Assembly (NCBI RefSeq): GCF_002001045.1
Contig: NZ_MUNR01000009.1
Location: forward strand, 1-64,000
Direction of reading: 5' to 3'
Length of the DNA: 64,000 bases
Origin: Rhodanobacter sp. C01
Lineage (GTDB): Bacteria; Pseudomonadota; Gammaproteobacteria; Xanthomonadales; Rhodanobacteraceae
The notes beneath the pieces were generated by a model. That model was not told the origin of the DNA. It worked only from the letters and a program-made list of their open reading frames with translations, and made no database searches. Position 1 is the first letter of the stretch. Each line of letters opens with the position of its first letter. Of the stretch, positions 33,818 through 42,585 are shown in pieces. The position numbers and the translations under genes were made by a program.

Positions 33818-35839
33818 TCAGCGGACTTCCGGGGGCGTGCCATTGATGGCTTCGCGCAGCCGTCTCACCAGGGTCGGCCAGTCGACCTGCGTCTGGTGGC
33901 CGATCACCTGCAGACGCGGCAGGCCACTTCCCTCGACGATAGTGTAGCCGTCGCCTGCAGCTTGCAGGCCACCCATCTGGCAGACGCTGCCCTGCAAGCT
34001 GCAGCTGAGGCCGATCCGGCTGTAGCCGAAGGTCTTGAACAATTTCAGCATGGCACCCTGCAGACCGCCGGCCACGCCACCACCGCCGACGGTGGTGAGG
34101 TTGTTCACGGCACGCTGGCTGATCCGCCCTCCGCCATCCGCAAGCAGGCTCGCCTTGAAAGCCACCGGATTCCAGTCGACCAGTCGCAGGCCGTTGATCG
34201 AGCCGTTCATGCGGCCGCTGATGTTGCCGAAATCGAACACGCTGGTGATCGCACCCAGGTCGAGCTGGCTCAGCGCGATGTCGCCGCTCAGCACCGGGTT
34301 CGCCCCGAACGGTTGTTGCAGCGAGAGCTGCGTGATGTCGACGAAACCGCCAAACAAGGTGGCTGACAGGCCACCCTGCAGCTCGAAGCGATCATCGACC
34401 CAGCGCAGCGAGGGAATCGCGCCACCGAGCGTGCCTGGGAAAGCCGGCCAGCCCATCGCGCGGCTGAAAGCGGCCATGTCGACGCCGGTCAGCACCAGCG
34501 AGGTTTCCAGCCGTTGCCCTTTCGCCGCTGCCGGGCGCCAATCCAGTTCGCCCACCCGCAGCTGGCCCTTCAGCACCGGCACCTCCAGCGGCTGGCGCAG
34601 GCCGAGCACGCCGTTGCGGCTTTGCCATTGCGACTGCGCTGCACCGTTGACTATCCGGTAGAACTGCAGGCTGCGCCAGCCCAGCGTGGTCGCCGGTCTT
34701 TCGGCATCGGCCGCCCAATCCAGTCCGCCATGCAGGCCGTCGATCGCGAAGTTGCCATTCGCATCGGCCAGATCCAGGTTGTCCGTGTCGAAAGCAAAAC
34801 CGTGCAAACCGTCGGCGCGCAGATCCAGGCTGGCGCTCAGCTGGCCGGCGATGCCCATGCCGTGCAGGCCCATTGTGTCCAGCCAGGCCCTGCCGTAACG
34901 CTGGTAGGCCGCCGGGAAGCTGGCGTGCAGATGGTCGAATTTCAGCGTCTTCAGTTCGCCCTTTGCATCGAAGGCCAGCGCACCGTCGAGCTGCAATGCA
35001 TCGGGATCGCTCATCCGCAAGCGGGGCACATCGAATGCGCCGCCCTGCACGTTGGCGTGCAAGCCGAGCTGGATCGCGTGTTCCGGCAACTTCGCGTAGA
35101 GCGGCCCCATCAGCAACTCGCCGCCGTGCAGGTTGCTGTCCACATCGATCGATGCCGGGCCATCGGCGGTATCGAGGCTGAAGCGGCCATTGCCGTTCAC
35201 GCCGCGCCCGGCCAGCGTGCCGGTCGGGGTATCGAAACCGATGCCGTTGAGGGTGAACTGCCCCGACGATTGCAGGCCCACATCGCGCAGATCCAGCGCC
35301 AGCTCCGCATCGAGCTTGCCACCTGTAGGGCGACCCTTCCAAACGGTGCCGAGCAGGCCCTGCAGCCAGCAGGCCGGAAGATTCTTCAGGCTGATCTGCG
35401 CGTGGCTGAGCTGATCCAGCGGCAAGGCGGTGTTCGCCTGCGTCTTGCCTTGCAGGATGTCGACCAGCAAGGTGTTCGCCGACTCGCTCAGCTGGATGTT
35501 CACATGGGCATCGCTGAGCGCCCCGCCCGGCGCGCCCGTCAGGCGCAGCTTGCCGTCGAAGATCCAGCGCATCTGCTCGTCGCGCTGCAGGCTGCCGTCG
35601 AGCCCCAGACCCAGTCGTTGCCAGCCCATTGCCGGCACGTCCGCCATGGCAGCACTCAATTGCAGGTGCATGCCCCCCATGACATCCTCGCCGATCCTTG
35701 CGGTCACCTGCTGCAAGCGGACGCCGGGCACGCTGACCACCTTGGCGGTCAACAGCACATCCGCCCGTGCAGGCGCGAGCCAGCCGACTCCCAGCAGCAG
35801 GCAGCAGTACAGCAACAGATGGCTTGATGTGGAACGCAT
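33818..35839 (-). CDS. YdbH-like AsmA-superfamily envelope protein
   Basis: This 673-residue protein starts at ATG 35839 with a signal peptide/anchor (LLLYCCLLLGVGWLAPARA). It is rich in alternating beta strands as in bridge-like AsmA/TamB proteins. The C-terminal part (GDIALSQLDLGAITSVFDFGNISGRMNGSI, then LVDWNPVAFKASLLADGGGRISQRAVNNLT and FGYSRIGLSCSLQGSVCQMGG) matches the YdbH domain. E. coli YdbH works with YnbE and YdbL in phospholipid movement to the outer membrane. The adjacent YdbL-like lipoprotein supports this role here. Confidence 0.85.
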   Translation of the reverse strand: MRSTSSHLLLYCCLLLGVGWLAPARADVLLTAKVVSVPGVRLQQVTARIGEDVMGGMHLQLSAAMADVPAMGWQRLGLGLDGSLQRDEQMRWIFDGKLRLTGAPGGALSDAHVNIQLSESANTLLVDILQGKTQANTALPLDQLSHAQISLKNLPACWLQGLLGTVWKGRPTGGKLDAELALDLRDVGLQSSGQFTLNGIGFDTPTGTLAGRGVNGNGRFSLDTADGPASIDVDSNLHGGELLMGPLYAKLPEHAIQLGLHANVQGGAFDVPRLRMSDPDALQLDGALAFDAKGELKTLKFDHLHASFPAAYQRYGRAWLDTMGLHGMGIAGQLSASLDLRADGLHGFAFDTDNLDLADANGNFAIDGLHGGLDWAADAERPATTLGWRSLQFYRIVNGAAQSQWQSRNGVLGLRQPLEVPVLKGQLRVGELDWRPAAAKGQRLETSLVLTGVDMAAFSRAMGWPAFPGTLGGAIPSLRWVDDRFELQGGLSATLFGGFVDITQLSLQQPFGANPVLSGDIALSQLDLGAITSVFDFGNISGRMNGSINGLRLVDWNPVAFKASLLADGGGRISQRAVNNLTTVGGGGVAGGLQGAMLKLFKTFGYSRIGLSCSLQGSVCQMGGLQAAGDGYTIVEGSGLPRLQVIGHQTQVDWPTLVRRLREAINGTPPEVR

Positions 35840-35884
35840 GTCACGCCATTCTGCCAAATAACGCTGAACGACACGGATTTCGTC

Positions 35885-36622
35885 ATGCCCAGCCATTCAG
35901 ATATGTCGGCCACCGCCCCTGTCAGTGCCACGCCTCCACGCGTGCTGGTGGCGGATGACGACCCCGCCAGCCGCCGCTTCCTGTGTGACGGGCTGCGCTC
36001 GCTGGGCGCACATGCACAAGCCTGCAGCGATGGCATGACGGCGCTGGCGCATGCCCGTGCCGAGGCTTTCGACCTGCTGCTGCTGGACTGCCGCATGCCG
36101 GGAGCGGGTGCGCTGGAGGTTTTTACAAGGCTATGCAAGGACCCCCAGGCCGGTTCGAGCGGATGCATCGCCGTGGCCACCACGGCCGAACTGGCACCAC
36201 CTGACCGCCAGGCGCTGCTCGCTGCCGGCTTCAGCGAGATCCTGCTCAAGCCCTGCGGGTTGGTCGATCTGCAGCGAATGCTGGCCTTGACCCAGCCGGA
36301 GGGCGCCGACGCGGCGGTACTCGATGATCAGGCTGCCCTGAGCAGTTCCGGTGATGCCAGCACGATGCATGCGCTGCGCTCGCTGCTGCACGAGGAACTC
36401 GTCTTGCTCGACCGGGAATTGGAACCGCTGAGCCGGGACCCGGTGGCCTTCGGCGAGCGGTTGCATCGGTTGCGCTCGTCCTGCGGTTTCTGCGGCGCCG
36501 CCGCGTTGTCGACCCGGACCATCTGGCTGCAACAGCAACTGGCACAGCATGAAGTGCAGCCGGCGGCACTGACCCGTTTCCGCAAGACGCTGCTGGCGAC
36601 CCTGCAGGCACTGCGTCGCTGA
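35885..36622 (+). CDS. Response regulator with receiver and HPt-like domains
   Basis: This 245-residue protein starts at ATG 35885. The receiver (residues 20-135) has the acidic pocket VADDDPASR, phospho-acceptor D68 in LLLLDCRMPG, a Thr in VATTAE and the Lys in ILLKPCG. The C-terminal part (about 160-240) is helical with RLHRLRSSCGFCGAAAL, an HPt-type motif with candidate phospho-His H194. There is no DNA-binding domain, so it probably relays phosphate. No histidine kinase gene is adjacent. Confidence 0.8.
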   Translation: MPSHSDMSATAPVSATPPRVLVADDDPASRRFLCDGLRSLGAHAQACSDGMTALAHARAEAFDLLLLDCRMPGAGALEVFTRLCKDPQAGSSGCIAVATTAELAPPDRQALLAAGFSEILLKPCGLVDLQRMLALTQPEGADAAVLDDQAALSSSGDASTMHALRSLLHEELVLLDRELEPLSRDPVAFGERLHRLRSSCGFCGAAALSTRTIWLQQQLAQHEVQPAALTRFRKTLLATLQALRR

Positions 36623-36646
36623 TTGCGCGAATTGCGCCCGACCTGC

Positions 36647-37357
36647 TCAGCGGCGCGATACCGCCATCGCCAGCACCCGCCAGGCGCGCAGTTCGCCGCC
36701 GCCCAGATGAAAGCGGATCACCTCGCGCATCAGGTCGCGCAGGCTTTTCAGGCCAGGAGCCTCGGGTGGCTGGTCCTGCGCCAGCGCCAGTAGATCGCTG
36801 CCGCGCACGGCACGCACATGATTCGCGGCGCAGCGTATGGCCCCCTGCTCGACCTCGTAGCGATAGTGCGCGGCCGGCTCCAGCGGCTCGCCGGTATCCG
36901 ATTCGTACTGCAACTGCAGGCCATAACCGAGCGCGTCCAGCAGGTCACGCTCGAAACGGCGCAGGCTCCACGCCAGCGGCTCGTTTGCAGCCAGCCGCGC
37001 AAGTGTCTGCGCGTAGGCGTCGAACAGTGGCATGAGCGGGTCCTGCCGCTCGGTCAGGCGCACGACCAGTTCGTTGAGATACAGCCCGGCCAGGCCGGCG
37101 TCACCGGGCAGGCGCAACGAGGTACCGACCGTCTCGACCGCCGTCAGCGTGGCCATCTCGCCACGCAACAGCAGATCCATCGCCAACGGCTGAAACGGTT
37201 CGAGCTGGGCGCGCCTCAATCGTGCCCGTTCGCCGCGTACGCCGCGAGCGACCACACCCAGGCGGCCATGTTCGCGGGTCAGGCATTCCAGCAGCAGCGA
37301 GGTCTCGCGGTACGGGCGCGCGTGCAGGACATAGGCGGGTTGCTGTTCGAGGCGCAT
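36647..37357 (-). CDS. recO: DNA repair protein RecO
   Basis: This 236-residue protein starts at ATG 37357. It works with RecF and RecR to load RecA on single-stranded DNA. The N-terminal OB fold shows PAYVLHARPYRETSLLLECLTREHGRLGVVARGVRG, followed by LEPFQPLAMDLLLRGEMATL and the helical core AGLYLNELVVRL with FERDLLDALGYGLQL. The zinc-finger Cys set of some RecO proteins is absent. It is the last gene of the lepA-to-recO block, 25 bases after era. Confidence 0.93.
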   Translation of the reverse strand: MRLEQQPAYVLHARPYRETSLLLECLTREHGRLGVVARGVRGERARLRRAQLEPFQPLAMDLLLRGEMATLTAVETVGTSLRLPGDAGLAGLYLNELVVRLTERQDPLMPLFDAYAQTLARLAANEPLAWSLRRFERDLLDALGYGLQLQYESDTGEPLEPAAHYRYEVEQGAIRCAANHVRAVRGSDLLALAQDQPPEAPGLKSLRDLMREVIRFHLGGGELRAWRVLAMAVSRR

Positions 37358-37382
37358 GGCGCTTGGCCAGGAATCCCGACCA

Positions 37383-38324
37383 TCAATCCGTGTAGCCGAA
37401 CTTCTTCAGCATGTTCTCGTCGTCGACCCAGCCCTCACGCACCTTGACCCACAGCTTGAGGAACACCTTGCGCTCGAACATGCGCTCCATGTGGCGCCGC
37501 GCGCTCGTGCCGATCGCCTTGAGCTGGGCGCCGCCATTGCCGATCACGATCGCCTTCTGGCCATCGCGTTCGACCCAGATGATGGCGTGGATCTCGGCGA
37601 TGCCGTCCGGGCGGTCGCTGAACTGCTCGATCTCCACCGTGGTGGCATACGGCAGTTCCTGATCGAGCCGCAGCATCAACTGCTCGCGCACCATCTCGGC
37701 CGCCAGGAAGCGTTCGCTGCGGTCGGTGATCTCGTCATCACCGTACACCGGCGGCTGCACCGGCAGACGCTTCAGGATCGCCTGCTCCAGTTCCTTCAGG
37801 CCTTGTGCCTTGAGCGCGCTGACGTAGTGGATTTCATCGTAGCTGTGCTTCGCGACCAGATCGGCCACGAACGGCAGCATCACGGTCTTGTCCTTGTTCA
37901 GATCGACCTTGTTGATCACCAGGAATCGCGGCGACGACTGCTCGACCAGCGCGGCGTACAACGCCTCGTCCTCGTCGGTGAAACGACCGGCCTCGATCAC
38001 TTGCACCACCAGGTCGACATCGCTGATCGCCGAACGCGCGGCACGGTTCAGGCTGCGATTCATTGCACGCTTGGCGCCGCGATGCAGTCCCGGTGTATCG
38101 ACGTACATGATCTGCCCGGCATCGCTGTTGGCAATGCCGAGGATGCGATGGCGGGTGGTCTGCGGGCGTGGACTGACGATCGACAGGCGAAAGCCGATCA
38201 AGGCATTCAGCAGGGTGGATTTGCCCACGTTGGGGCGACCAGCCAGCGCCACCAGACCGCAGCGGAAATCCTCATGCGGCAGGCTGCCGGCCGTGTCTTC
38301 GGCGGAATCCGGTTCGTGGTTCAT
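37383..38324 (-). CDS. era: GTPase Era
   Basis: This 313-residue protein starts at ATG 38324. It binds the 3' end of 16S rRNA during 30S assembly. The GTPase motifs are GRPNVGKST (G1), PQTTRHRI (G2), DTPG (G3), NKVD (G4) and SALKAQG (G5); the C-terminal KH domain contains VIGNGGAQLKAIGTSARRHME. Spacing to rnc is 132 bases. Its place after rnc is conserved in most bacteria. Confidence 0.96.
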   Translation of the reverse strand: MNHEPDSAEDTAGSLPHEDFRCGLVALAGRPNVGKSTLLNALIGFRLSIVSPRPQTTRHRILGIANSDAGQIMYVDTPGLHRGAKRAMNRSLNRAARSAISDVDLVVQVIEAGRFTDEDEALYAALVEQSSPRFLVINKVDLNKDKTVMLPFVADLVAKHSYDEIHYVSALKAQGLKELEQAILKRLPVQPPVYGDDEITDRSERFLAAEMVREQLMLRLDQELPYATTVEIEQFSDRPDGIAEIHAIIWVERDGQKAIVIGNGGAQLKAIGTSARRHMERMFERKVFLKLWVKVREGWVDDENMLKKFGYTD

Positions 38325-38456
38325 GGCAGGACGTACTCGGCAAGTCGGAGGGTAAGTGTAGTGCTTCGCCGGGAACCGCATGGCACCGGCAAACGGTTTA
38401 CGCGCATGGCGCGGCAGGATGGATCGCCCTGCCCATGTACTGGCAAGGCATGGGCA

Positions 38457-39116
38457 TCAGGGTTTGTGCTGTTGTTCCAGCAGCTGGTTCAACACGATCT
38501 CGGCGGCATCCTGTTCGGCAGCACGCCGGCTGCCTCCACGAGCCTCGGCGCTGACTGGCAGCGGCTCGACGATGGCGCAGCTGACATCGAACGTCTTGGC
38601 GTGGTCGTCGCCGTGACTGGCGATCAACTGGTAGTCAGGCAACGGCCAGCCACCGGCCTGCAGCCATTCCTGCAGGCGGGTCTTGGCGTCCTTGGAGGAT
38701 CGTCGCAAGGCGGCGATGCGCTCGCCGAACAATCCCCGGATGACATCGCGGCAGGCGTCGAAACCACCATCGAGATACACCGCTGCCACCAGTGCCTCGA
38801 AGGCATCGGCGAGGATCGAATCGCGCCGGAAGCCGCCGCTCTTCAATTCGCCGGGGCCAAGCTTCAGCTCATCGCCCAGCTCCAGCTCCCGCGCCAGCAC
38901 TGCCAGCGCCTGGCCATTGACCAGTTGGGCACGCAGCCGCGACAGCTCGCCTTCGCTGGCCTTGGGGTGCACTTCGTACAACATCTCGGCGATGACTGCA
39001 CCGAGCAGTGCATCGCCGAGAAATTCGAGCCGTTCGTTGTTCGGCTTGCCGACGCTGCGGTGGGTAAGTGCGAGCTGCGCCAGCGCCGGATCGCGAAAAC
39101 GGTAAGGCAGATTCAA
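38457..39116 (-). CDS. rnc: Ribonuclease III
   Basis: This 219-residue protein has the RNase III signature NERLEFLGDALL, a second acidic site (DAFEALVAAVYLDGG) and a C-terminal double-stranded RNA-binding domain (DAKTRLQEWLQ... GSRRAAEQDAAEIVL). It processes rRNA and other double-stranded RNA. The start is TTG 39116: an in-frame TAA two codons upstream excludes an earlier one and no ATG follows before the conserved region. The stop of the DUF4845 gene is only 3 bases away, so translation is probably coupled. Confidence 0.94.
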   Translation of the reverse strand: MNLPYRFRDPALAQLALTHRSVGKPNNERLEFLGDALLGAVIAEMLYEVHPKASEGELSRLRAQLVNGQALAVLARELELGDELKLGPGELKSGGFRRDSILADAFEALVAAVYLDGGFDACRDVIRGLFGERIAALRRSSKDAKTRLQEWLQAGGWPLPDYQLIASHGDDHAKTFDVSCAIVEPLPVSAEARGGSRRAAEQDAAEIVLNQLLEQQHKP

Positions 39117-39119
39117 GGA

Positions 39120-39503
39120 TTACTGACCCACATTGCCCTGCAGCGCCACGCTTTTTTCGAAGTGCAGCAGGAAGGAAATGTTGTACATGAACGGAATCTG
39201 CTTGTCGTACTCCACATGCAGCTGATTGGCATCGCCATTGTCGTGCAGGATGGTGATGTCCGCCGGCTTGATGGTGGCGTCGTCGACGTACTGGAAGTTC
39301 ATCTTGAACGCCAGCTCGCGACGGATGTCATCCAGCGTCTTGCCACTGGTGCCCTCGGTGGCGATCTGGTTCATGGCTTTGACCACGCCCATGTACTCGG
39401 AATACGACGGCAACAGCTTCATCGCCATGAAGGCGAAAAAGCCCACTACGGCCATGACGATCAGAAACCCGATCAGGGTGATGCCCGACTGCCTCGATTT
39501 CAT
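39120..39503 (-). CDS. DUF4845 membrane-anchored protein
   Basis: This 127-residue protein starts at ATG 39503 with GAGGGGA upstream. It has an N-terminal membrane segment (GITLIGFLIVMAVVGFFAFMAMKLLP) with a pilin-like start, then a small periplasmic domain (YMGVVKAMNQIATEGTSGKTLDDIRRELAFKM). The family is regularly found between lepB and rnc in Gammaproteobacteria. The function is unknown. Confidence 0.88.
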   Translation of the reverse strand: MKSRQSGITLIGFLIVMAVVGFFAFMAMKLLPSYSEYMGVVKAMNQIATEGTSGKTLDDIRRELAFKMNFQYVDDATIKPADITILHDNGDANQLHVEYDKQIPFMYNISFLLHFEKSVALQGNVGQ

Positions 39504-39673
39504 AGTCCCCTCGCTATGCCGACTGTGCGGCGTGCCCATCTGTCTGGATTTGATCTGACGAATCCCGGCCGGATCGTTCCTGCGTGTCGATTATGCCAGC
39601 GGATTCTCGCACTGTTGCATGGCCGGCGTACGGTGTTCTCGACGCCGTCACAGCTTGACTCATCCGGGTCAGG

Positions 39674-40585
39674 TCAGTGGATCACGGCACCGATACGGGA
39701 GAAATCCACGCCGCCGGTGCCCCAACCCTTCCAGCTCATCCAGATCAGGAAGGCCTTGCCGGCCAGGTTCTGCTCCGGCATGCAGCCCCACCAGCGGCTG
39801 TCGAGGCTGTCGTTTCGGTTGTCGCCCATCACCAGATAGCAGCCCGGCGGCACCTTCGACGGCACCTGGTCGCCCGGGATCGAATTGGGCGTGTTGTAGG
39901 CCGGCATCCGCGCGATGGTGTGGTTGATCATGCGGCCATCCTCACGCGGCAGGTGCTCGTTCCAGACCGTGGCGCCCATGTTCAGCATGAGCTGATCCAC
40001 CGTACGCTGCGGGTTGCCCAGATACGGACCGATCTCGTCGGCAGTCACCGGCCGGCCGTTGACGACCAGCTCGTCGCCATGCACCTCGACGGTGTCACCG
40101 GGCAGGCCGATCACGCGCTTGATCCAGTTCTGCTGCGGCACCGGTGCATGCGGATCGGCGCAGCTCATGTCACCGCTGCGCACCTGGACACCATTGTCCT
40201 CGCACAGATAGCCCGGGAAACGGAACACCACCACGTCGCCACGTTTCGGCTCGCCCAGACTCAGGAACTTGTTGTTGAACGCCGGCATGCGCAGGCCGTA
40301 AGCGAACTTGTTGACCAGGATGAAATCGCCCACGTCCAGCGTCGGCATCATCGAGCCCGACGGAATCCGGAAGGGCTCGGCAACGAATGAGCGCAACAGC
40401 AGCACCACCAGCACGACGGGGAACAGTGAGCGAGCCCAATCCACCGGCATCGGGTCGCTGTATTCCGTACCGGCTGCATCGAGACGTGCCTTGCGCTTCT
40501 TGTACAGGAACAGGCGATCCAGGCCCCACACCACGCCGAACAGCACGGTGAGGCCAAGCAGAATCGCCGAAAAATCGAATTCCAT
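39674..40585 (-). CDS. lepB: Signal peptidase I
   Basis: This 303-residue protein starts at ATG 40585. It removes signal peptides from exported proteins. Two N-terminal membrane segments (residues 5-27 and 52-65) are followed by the catalytic Ser in IPSGSMMPTL and the general base Lys in NWIKRVIGLPGD; MGDNRNDSLDSRWWG is box E. A large insertion between the boxes is normal for this group. It sits between lepA and the DUF4845 gene. Confidence 0.96.
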   Translation of the reverse strand: MEFDFSAILLGLTVLFGVVWGLDRLFLYKKRKARLDAAGTEYSDPMPVDWARSLFPVVLVVLLLRSFVAEPFRIPSGSMMPTLDVGDFILVNKFAYGLRMPAFNNKFLSLGEPKRGDVVVFRFPGYLCEDNGVQVRSGDMSCADPHAPVPQQNWIKRVIGLPGDTVEVHGDELVVNGRPVTADEIGPYLGNPQRTVDQLMLNMGATVWNEHLPREDGRMINHTIARMPAYNTPNSIPGDQVPSKVPPGCYLVMGDNRNDSLDSRWWGCMPEQNLAGKAFLIWMSWKGWGTGGVDFSRIGAVIH

Positions 40586-40630
40586 GCCTTAACTCCAGAT
40601 TACCTGTCGGATCATCACTGATCGCGTGCG

Positions 40631-42424
40631 TTATTTGTCGACCTTCAGTACGGCCAGGAAGGCTTCCTGCGGAATCTCAACCCGACCAACCTGCTTCATC
40701 CGCTTCTTGCCTTCCTTCTGCTTTTCCAGAAGCTTCTTCTTGCGGCTGACGTCGCCACCATAGCATTTGGCCAAGACGTTCTTGCGCAAGGCTTTCACGG
40801 TGGAACGCGCGATGATCTGCGCGCCGATGGCCGCCTGGATCGCCACGTCGAACTGTTGACGCGGGATCAAGTCCTTCATCCGCTCGACCAGCTCGCGGCC
40901 TTTGCGGTCGGCGTGGCTGCGATGCAGGATCAGGCTCAGCGCGTCGACTCGCTCGCCGTTGATCAGCACGTCGGTTCGCACGAACGGGCCGGCTTCGAAG
41001 CGCTCGAAGTGGTAGTCCATCGAGGCATAGCCACGCGAGACGGATTTCAGCCGGTCGAAGAAGTCCATCACCACTTCGGCCAGCGGCATCTCGTAGCTGA
41101 TCTGCACCTGGGTGGCCAGGTACTGGATCGAACGCTGCACGCCGCGCTTCTCTTCGCACAGGGTGATCACGTTGCCGATGTATTCCGGCGGCGTGAGGAT
41201 GTTGGCGACGATGATCGGCTCGCGGATTTCCTGCACCAAGCTGGAGTTGGTCGGCAGCTTGGCCGGGTTGTCCAGCATCAGGATCGAACCGTCGGTCTTG
41301 AGCACCTCGTACACCACGGTCGGCGCGGTGGTGATCAGGTTCAGATCGTATTCGCGCTCCAGCCGCTCCTGCACGATTTCCATGTGCAGCATGCCGAGGA
41401 AGCCGCAGCGGAAGCCGAAGCCCATCGCCTCGGAGGATTCCGGCTCGAAGAACAGCGCGGCATCATTGAGGCGCAGCTTGTCCAGCGCCTCGCGCATCGC
41501 CGGATAGTCATCCGAGGAGACCGGGAACAGCCCTGCGAACACGCGCGGCTGCATGGTCTGGAAGCCGGGCAACGGCTTGTCGGCCGGCTTGCCCGCATGG
41601 GTCAACGTATCGCCCACCGGCGCCCCGTGCACGTCCTTGATCGAGGCGTTGATCCAGCCCACTTCGCCGGCGCCGAGCTTGTCCAGCTTCTTGCGCTTGG
41701 GCGTGAACACGCCGACATCGCCCACTTCGTGAGTGCGGCCGGTCGACATCACCAGCAGCTTGTCGCCGGACTTGATCTCGCCCTGCATGACCCGCACCAG
41801 CGACACCACGCCGAGGTAGTTGTCGAACCATGAATCGATGATAAGCGCCTGCAGCCGGTCGGTATCACGCGGCTTCGGAGGCGGGATGCGCGCAATGATC
41901 GCCTCCAGCACCTCGACCACGTTCAGGCCGGTCTTGGCGCTGATCGCCACCGCGTCGGTGGCATCGACACCGATTACCGCTTCGATCTCGAGCTTGACCT
42001 TTTCCACATCGGCGGTGGGCAGGTCGATCTTGTTGATCACCGGCACCACTTCCAGGCCCTGCTCCACCGCCGTGTAGCAGTTCGCCACCGACTGCGCCTC
42101 GACGCCCTGCGCCGCGTCGACCACCAGCAGCGCGCCTTCGCAGGCAGCCAGCGAACGGCTGACCTCGTAGGAGAAATCGACGTGGCCCGGAGTGTCGATG
42201 AAATTCAGCTGATAGGTCTTGCCGTCGCGCGCCTTGTACGGCAGCGACACCGACTGCGCCTTGATCGTGATGCCACGCTCGCGCTCGATCGGATTGTTGT
42301 CCAGCACCTGCGCCTCCATCTCGCGCTCGGCCAAGCCGCCGCAGATCTGGATGATGCGGTCGGCGAGGGTCGACTTGCCGTGGTCGATATGGGCAATGAT
42401 GGAGAAGTTGCGGATCAATTCCAT
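40631..42424 (-). CDS. lepA: Elongation factor 4 (LepA)
   Basis: This 597-residue translational GTPase starts at ATG 42424 ([23 protein letters not shown]). DTPGHVDF and NKIDLP complete the GTP site. The C-terminal LepA-specific domain ends with [27 protein letters not shown]. It acts on the ribosome in initiation or back-translocation. It is first of the lepA-lepB-DUF4845-rnc-era-recO block. Confidence 0.97.
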   Translation of the reverse strand: MELIRNFSIIAHIDHGKSTLADRIIQICGGLAEREMEAQVLDNNPIERERGITIKAQSVSLPYKARDGKTYQLNFIDTPGHVDFSYEVSRSLAACEGALLVVDAAQGVEAQSVANCYTAVEQGLEVVPVINKIDLPTADVEKVKLEIEAVIGVDATDAVAISAKTGLNVVEVLEAIIARIPPPKPRDTDRLQALIIDSWFDNYLGVVSLVRVMQGEIKSGDKLLVMSTGRTHEVGDVGVFTPKRKKLDKLGAGEVGWINASIKDVHGAPVGDTLTHAGKPADKPLPGFQTMQPRVFAGLFPVSSDDYPAMREALDKLRLNDAALFFEPESSEAMGFGFRCGFLGMLHMEIVQERLEREYDLNLITTAPTVVYEVLKTDGSILMLDNPAKLPTNSSLVQEIREPIIVANILTPPEYIGNVITLCEEKRGVQRSIQYLATQVQISYEMPLAEVVMDFFDRLKSVSRGYASMDYHFERFEAGPFVRTDVLINGERVDALSLILHRSHADRKGRELVERMKDLIPRQQFDVAIQAAIGAQIIARSTVKALRKNVLAKCYGGDVSRKKKLLEKQKEGKKRMKQVGRVEIPQEAFLAVLKVDK

Positions 42425-42481
42425 GGAACGTGGATGGCCTGTCGGGCTTGTTTTCTGCCACCACGCACCATGCATGACAGC

Positions 42482-42579
42482 GCGTCACCCTCGGGTGACG
42501 CTAACCCGGCATTATCGCATGGAACCCGCCATTGCCACCGGATTCCGTGGTGCGGGTGCCCACGGCGGACACCCGCACG
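42482..42579 (-). other. Two stem-loops between degP and lepA
   Basis: TGCGGGTG (42551-42558) pairs with CACCCGCA (42569-42576-region), 10 bases beyond the degP stop, and GCGTCACCC/GGGTGACGC (42482-42500) lies further on. Neither has a U-run, so they may stabilise or trim the degP end without being true terminators. Confidence 0.4.
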
Positions 42580-42585
42580 TTCGGA

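Noticed and set aside
37356-39839. Very long plus-strand open frame (827 codons) over recO, era and rnc
   Set aside because: It is antisense to three clearly conserved genes and is open only because of high GC codon bias; its residues (His/Gln/Arg-rich) match no family.
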